NCBI GenBank assembly: GCA_026419785.1
Contig: JAODTK010002943.1
Location: 62,001 to 126,000, forward strand
Length of the DNA: 64,000 nucleotides
Direction: 5' to 3'
From: Sclerodactyla briareus
Taxonomy: Eukaryota > Echinodermata > Holothuroidea > Dendrochirotida > Sclerodactylidae
Each line of letters starts with the position of its first letter. The stretch's first letter is position 1. The position numbers and the translations under genes were made by a program. Below are positions 59,291-64,000 of this stretch, one piece after another. Under the pieces are notes generated by a model. It made no database searches. It was not told where the DNA came from and saw only the letters and a program-made list of their open reading frames with translations.

Positions 59291-60079
59291 TACAACGACA
59301 CTGACAGTGAAGAAGAAATCTCTTGTCGGTGATGAGCTTACCAAACACTGTGATGACAGGCTTGGTATGTCAAATTGGAAACTGAACAGCACGAACCCCG
59401 CCCTGAAAACTTGATACGGAGCCCAAGCCAAGGTGTTACTACAGAGCACATATTTCAACAAGATTCCTCGAACGAAGCTTCGCAGAACCAAAAAACAAGG
59501 TTTAGTGACATATTGGGACAAAGATAGCTGTTCAAAGGTAAATGTCAGCTGAAATGTCAACACCAGGGACAGAACAAAAACATTTCTGACTCATTGTGGT
59601 AGAGGATCACAAGCACAAGCAATACTTGGGATTGCAGGATTGCAAACAACTTGGGCCTAATTACAGCGTGTCTGTGGAAACATCGTTGAACACAAGGAAA
59701 CAAATGACCAAGAAAATTAGCGAGTTGTCTACGACCAATTCACGACCAATCTATCCAAAACGGGGAACCTCCTGTCCAAACAACCACCTCAAAAGCGAAG
59801 CGACCAAAAGAAACGCAGTCCGCCAAAAGAAACGCAAACCAAAAAGACCGAGAAGGAGAAACAACAGGTTTCGGAAGAAGATAGATAGATGGACCTCAAG
59901 TTTTCTGGACCAAGCTGTGAGGAAAAACATGACAGCAAAAAACAGCGACAAATTCTACTCGGAAGAGCCGTTGATGTCTACTGGGCGGTTGGGTTTGTCT
60001 CGAAGGACCGGTCATCACATTCAAAGGGCGAAACGGTTTCGTCGAATATGCTTGTGGATCCCAAACAGTGAACAATGAA

Positions 60080-61140
60080 ATACAAAGTGAAAACACTTTC
60101 CACACCAACGCTTGATGAAATTGCTTCAGAATTAACAGATGCCAAATACGTTTCGTGTTGGATGCAACAAAGTGGATTTGGCAGATCAGCTAGACGAAGA
60201 AAGTAGGCAAAACTGGTAATTTGCCAACACCATTTGGACGCTACCGTTCTGCAGGACCTTCCCTTTGGAATAAGCAGCGCTTCTGAAGTACTTCACAAGA
60301 AAGTGAGCAAAGTATTCGAAGGTCTGGAAGGAGTGTCAACATACATCGACGACATTCTGATATGGGGCTAATCGAAAGAAGAACACGATCTTCGTCTGTG
60401 AACACGTACTGTATCGTGCGGGAGTGGCTAATCTGAAACTTCGAAAGAAAAATGTCAAATAGGTGTAAAGTGAAATAAAGTACTTTGGGCACATTCTGTC
60501 AAAAGATGGCATTAACCTGATCCATCAAAAAGATGGCAATTACTGAAATGCCAACTCCAAAATCCAAAAAGACATGGAAAGGTTTCGAGGTCTTGTGACC
60601 TATGTGGGAAAAATTGTTTGAAAATTTGTCCACCCTAACAAGCTCCACTCAGACAAACTAATAAAAAATGAGGTTGAGTGGCAATGGCTAGGGATGTCAC
60701 CCAAAAATGCTTTGACAATCTTCAAAGTGTGGATAACAACACAACCAGTGCGGAAATTCTTCGAGTTAAGAAGCAGACGTATAACAATATCAGTAGATTC
60801 TTTCAGAGAAAGGGCGCGGTGACGCTACTCTTCAAAATGGGTTCACCGATAGAATAGCATCCGAGGCATTAACTCCAAATGAACAAAACTAGGATCAGAT
60901 AGAAAAAGAGTTGTTGGCTGTGGTGTCTGGTTGCAAATTTATCATATGTTGTATGGACGTAATTGTTACCATAGAAAACTGATCACAACCATTTGCAAGC
61001 CAATTCATCGAAAGCCATCTAGTAGATGCACCACCTCGAATCCAATACTGTGATATCGGTCTCAAAAATACCAGGCAACATGATCTACAAACCAGGAAAA
61101 AGAGAGTATGTTGCGGTATGCTCTTTCTCGAGCATGAACC
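60080..61140 (+). pseudogene. Gypsy reverse transcriptase and RNase H remnant
   Basis: LPFGISSAS at 60,258-60,284 and the catalytic YIDDIL at 60,342-60,359 are intact RT motifs. YFGHILSKDGI-like words follow near 60,480, then ITISVDSF at about 60,780 and IEKELLAVV at about 60,898-60,924, both typical of gypsy RNase H. The catalytic Asp pair of RT is preserved but the frame shifts repeatedly around it. The protease region upstream (59,590-60,080) is too damaged to place its active site. Confidence 0.78.
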
Positions 61141-61429
61141 TACCTCATGCAGTAATACCAAAACTTCTGGAAAGTGTTGTTGAATGTCATGTGGGATCTG
61201 TCATTAATAACAGTATAGCAGAAAAGATAACAAGAAACAGGACATTAGGGAATACCTAAGTCAGAGCAAATCTAGTCAAATGATATAGAGTACTGTAACT
61301 GGTGGCCAAAAGCAAAACAAGTGTGCCAAATGACTGTAATGCCTTTTTGCAGTACAGAGATGCAAATTCATGTGATAGATGACCTGGTTTAGAGGACAAA
61401 AGGGTGCTCTTACCCTATGCAATGAGAAG

Positions 61430-62130
61430 GAAATCTAGGTAAAGTCCATGAAGGACACATGGGCATGGAAAAGAAATGCAAAGCAAGGCAAGGGAGGTTG
61501 TATTCTGGGCCTCATACATCAATTACCAAATTCAAGATATGATTTCCAAGTGTTCAGTGTGAATGAGTTTCGAAAAGGTCAAACAGGGAGCCTCTAAAAC
61601 ATCAGGAATTCCCAACAGGCCATTGCGCAGAACAGAAAATTGTATAGATTTTTTTGGTTTGAATGGGCAAGAACTACCTAAACTTGTCGATTATTACACA
61701 GACACAAAGAGGTCAACAGTCATAACTATATCAAGAGTAACAAAATCTTAGCCAGACATGGTATCCCACAGATAATCATGTCTGACAATGCCCTCAGTTT
61801 TGTCGTGCTGATTTCCAGGCAATTCTCAAAAACAGTGGGCAGTCCCCACATAAACAGCAAGTCCACATTCCGTCAATCCAATGGATGGTTGGATGGATGG
61901 AATAGGAAAGATGCAATTCAGACTGTAAAAATGATGCTGAAAAAAGAACCAAAGACAAGATGATCCATTTGTGTTACTCCAGCTTAGAAACCACGGGCCA
62001 ATAGTCTGATCTAGGTGTTCTCCAGCTCAAATGTTGATGGGTAGAAGGCTCAGGGACAAATTGCCCTACTCAGATAACCTCTTGAACCATTATAGGGTAA
62101 TATGCCCACGGGGACCAGCGCAAGGTCAAA
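61430..62130 (+). pseudogene. Gypsy integrase remnant
   Basis: Integrase inserts the copied DNA. Visible pieces: a CSVC-like step before 61,563; IDFFGLNGQE and LVDYYTD near 61,645-61,700 (first catalytic Asp region); MSDNALSF at 61,778-61,801 (second catalytic Asp region); and RQSNGWLDGW then AIQTVKMMLKK at about 61,877-61,945, where the third acidic residue would be. The segment around the catalytic Glu carries an insertion (WLDGWN-RKD), so the active site is disrupted. Stops and frame changes separate the pieces. Confidence 0.72.
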
Positions 62131-62699
62131 TGCAAGCAAGGCAGGATGAACAAAAGTTGTACTTTGATCGCAGTGCAAATCATTGCCACCATTAAAACCA
62201 GGTGACAATGTGAGCGTGAAGTGTCAAACTTCTTGGACACCAGCCATGTAGTAAGTTGTCAAACTATCAAAAGATCATACATTGTGAGGACACCTGATGG
62301 TTCCAAGTATAGGAGGAAGAAAACAGAAGGGGGGATCTGATTGAAAGTCAATGAAGAGGATTACCCTGCCATTTGACCCTGTGGAGCAGAGGGAATCGTT
62401 CATCAACAGGAAGCGTACCAGCTCAGAATGAATAACATCAGTTGTACAGAACTGCAAGTGGTGGAGACAAGTGAAACCACCTCAGAGGTACATGTAAGAA
62501 GTGATGAAAGTTGTATTATGTTGCATGAGTTATCTTCACTCTTGGACAAACAACATTAGTGGAGAACAGTCAACCCATTATGATTTCAGTAGAATTAGGG
62601 AGGATTTTCGTGATATCAGACACTCATAATCTTTTTGGGATGTTGTGTATTGATTTATGAATATCATTGCATACATTTTTTAGAAGGGGAGAGAGGACA

Positions 62700-63640
62700 G
62701 TGAGATAGACCCCTCACCTCCGTCCCGCAGGGTTAAAAACTACTTAACCAACCACAAACCAACTCAGGATTGAATTGTTTAAAAAACGAGGCAACTCCGA
62801 TCGAGTATATTGAAACAGGTTGATCAGGTGGGTGAACGAAAGGCCACAGCGACGCCCTTAGCGCGGGGCTGGAAGCTTTAATCACCAGAATCCCATTTGT
62901 AACAACCCGCGATGATCCCCGCTATCAGGGTCAGGATGCCGCAGGAAGCACCAAAATAGGCAGCCCACGCAATGAACGCTGTGTCCGGTCACATTCGGGC
63001 CAAAACACACCTGGAGAATTCACCCAAGGAAGCCAACGAAACCCAACTAACTGACAGCCCGAGTGAACTGAAAATGACCGGAGGATGTGATAGGACACTG
63101 TTCCTAGAAGCCCCTTGCCGAAGCAAAGACCCGGCGAGAGTGTGACCCTACCTCTCTCTGTATGCAGGGCAATGTCCGAAAACAGTTCCTAAGACCTTCA
63201 GCTCTAGTCTAGATGACACTACAAAAGAAGAAATTAACCTTTGGACAATGACCGATTGTAAATCAAGGACATCGTTTCCTTTCTGTCTTAAAAGAGCTTA
63301 AATAGGTCACCGGTGGTCCAATTCGGGGGGATCTCCTCAAGTCTCCATTGTCTGGAGGGGTGAATGAAGGATAAGCTAGCGGTGGCGTGAACAACACGGG
63401 CGTGGAGACCTGCCGGAAGTTATGCCACATGTCTGTGTATTGACGCACCTCATCATAGACCCAGACGGTGAGGCGTGCCAGAGATGGGTATCTATTCTTG
63501 TACAAAGGATAAGTCAGCAAATTAATTACTCTGGTTGGGTTCAAATGTTAAGAGAATAAAAATCATTCAAATATCACTTTATTCCAGGTTTTATAGCAAT
63601 GTTTTCCGAGTTTGGGAATGCTGTTTCTCAAATTTCATAC
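62700..63640. other. Post-element flank, nothing certain
   Basis: May contain the 3' LTR of the gypsy element, but no matching sequence upstream of gag could be aligned by eye. A 93-codon minus-strand frame (63,263-63,544) contains YPLYKNRYPSLARL and RRSPRIGPP, the latter resembling the C-terminal words of some retroelement polyproteins; this is too weak to call. Confidence 0.3.
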
Positions 63641-63795
63641 AAGTTGCTGATTTTGGCAAACTGGCAACCTTTTTTATGATGTCATACTCTACACCATCTT
63701 TATACGGAAAAGTTGGAGGACATATTCTTAACTCTTCCCTTATAATTGGTGGTATGACATCATAAAAAGTTGCCAATTTGCAAAATTGCCAACTT
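63641..63795. mobile_element. Hairpin (foldback/MITE-like) element
   Basis: The 155 bp segment is an almost complete palindrome. The left arm reads AAGTTG...TTTGGCAAACTGGCAAC, TTTTTTATGATGTCATA, ACCATCTTTATACGG; the right arm is its reverse complement through TTATAATTGGT, TATGACATCATAAAAAGTTG, CCAATTTGCAAAATTGCC, AACTT. The loop is about 20 bases around 63,718-63,728. Mismatches are scattered. It codes for nothing. Confidence 0.8.
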
Positions 63796-64000
63796 CATGA
63801 CAGTGTGATAAATTAATAATCTTTAAAAAAGTGGGTAATCTTATAACCGACATGCTGTTAACAGAAACCAAGTTTAGAGATTTGCATGATTTTCAAGGCA
63901 CATCATAGGACATTATTACTTTTGGCTGGACTTTTCCCTTTAAACACACCCCTCATTCACTTAAACTAGTAGCCACCATCACTCCATTCCTCTACAAGTA

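Larger units (their letters stand above)
58423..62700 (+). mobile_element. Degraded Ty3/gypsy-type LTR retrotransposon (internal part)
   Basis: Gag, reverse transcriptase, RNase H and integrase signatures follow in that order on the plus strand, the order of Ty3/gypsy elements (integrase after RNase H). Frames break every 100-200 bases, and many stops interrupt, so it is inactive as assembled. Neither LTR was delimited: the first gag-like words begin soon after 58,423, and a purine run AGAAGGGGAGAGAGG at about 62,682 could be the polypurine tract before the 3' LTR. The element lies antisense to the Ski-like gene, in what would be its upstream intron if the first exon lies beyond the window. 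Confidence 0.8.

Noticed and set aside
1..64000. CRISPR array, operon or bacterial system
   Set aside because: Repeat spacing is irregular, genes are spliced, and retroelements are eukaryotic; nothing supports a prokaryotic origin.

Overview
This window is eukaryotic, intron-rich, non-coding-dominated DNA, most likely from a marine invertebrate. The SINE and LINE content, the AGGTCA-rich dispersed repeats, long poly-G/poly-C runs and a spliced Ski-family gene suggest a deuterostome such as an echinoderm. The species is not identified and the echinoderm guess is only inference. Single-base length differences, especially in homopolymers, are frequent, so part of the broken coding seen here may be assembly error rather than decay.

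Layout. 1-8.9 kb is repeat-rich intergenic DNA: a tRNA-derived SINE, dispersed repeats, microsatellites and a ~600 bp tandem duplication. 8.9-13.7 kb is a degraded non-LTR retrotransposon (Jockey-like) on the plus strand, with a zinc-knuckle ORF1 followed by an endonuclease/reverse transcriptase ORF2. 14-24 kb is non-coding and is dominated by a ~3.6 kb unit present twice in tandem (about 16.05-19.4 kb and 19.66-22.97 kb), with partial third copies of its ends. 24-31 kb has no gene that I can support.

The main gene is on the minus strand, 39,505 down to 31,028. It is the 3' portion of a Ski/Sno-family transcriptional co-repressor, read from six exons with consensus splice sites. The exon with the Ski-like SAFRPWSP motif lies upstream; the C-terminal dimerising coiled coil and stop codon lie downstream. 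Phases agree across all junctions if two one-base homopolymer errors are allowed (in the 94 bp exon and the 202 bp exon). The upstream exon or exons for the Ski/Sno (DACH-box) and Smad4-binding domains were not found, so 39.5-64 kb is read as a long first intron or upstream region.

39.5-58.4 kb holds dispersed repeats, two palindrome-like elements, homopolymer blocks and a few exon-like fragments of uncertain meaning. 58.4-62.7 kb is a degraded Ty3/gypsy-type LTR retrotransposon (gag, RT, RNase H, integrase) on the plus strand, antisense to the Ski gene. The window ends with a near-complete ~155 bp hairpin element. No CRISPR arrays, rRNA or bacterial features are present.
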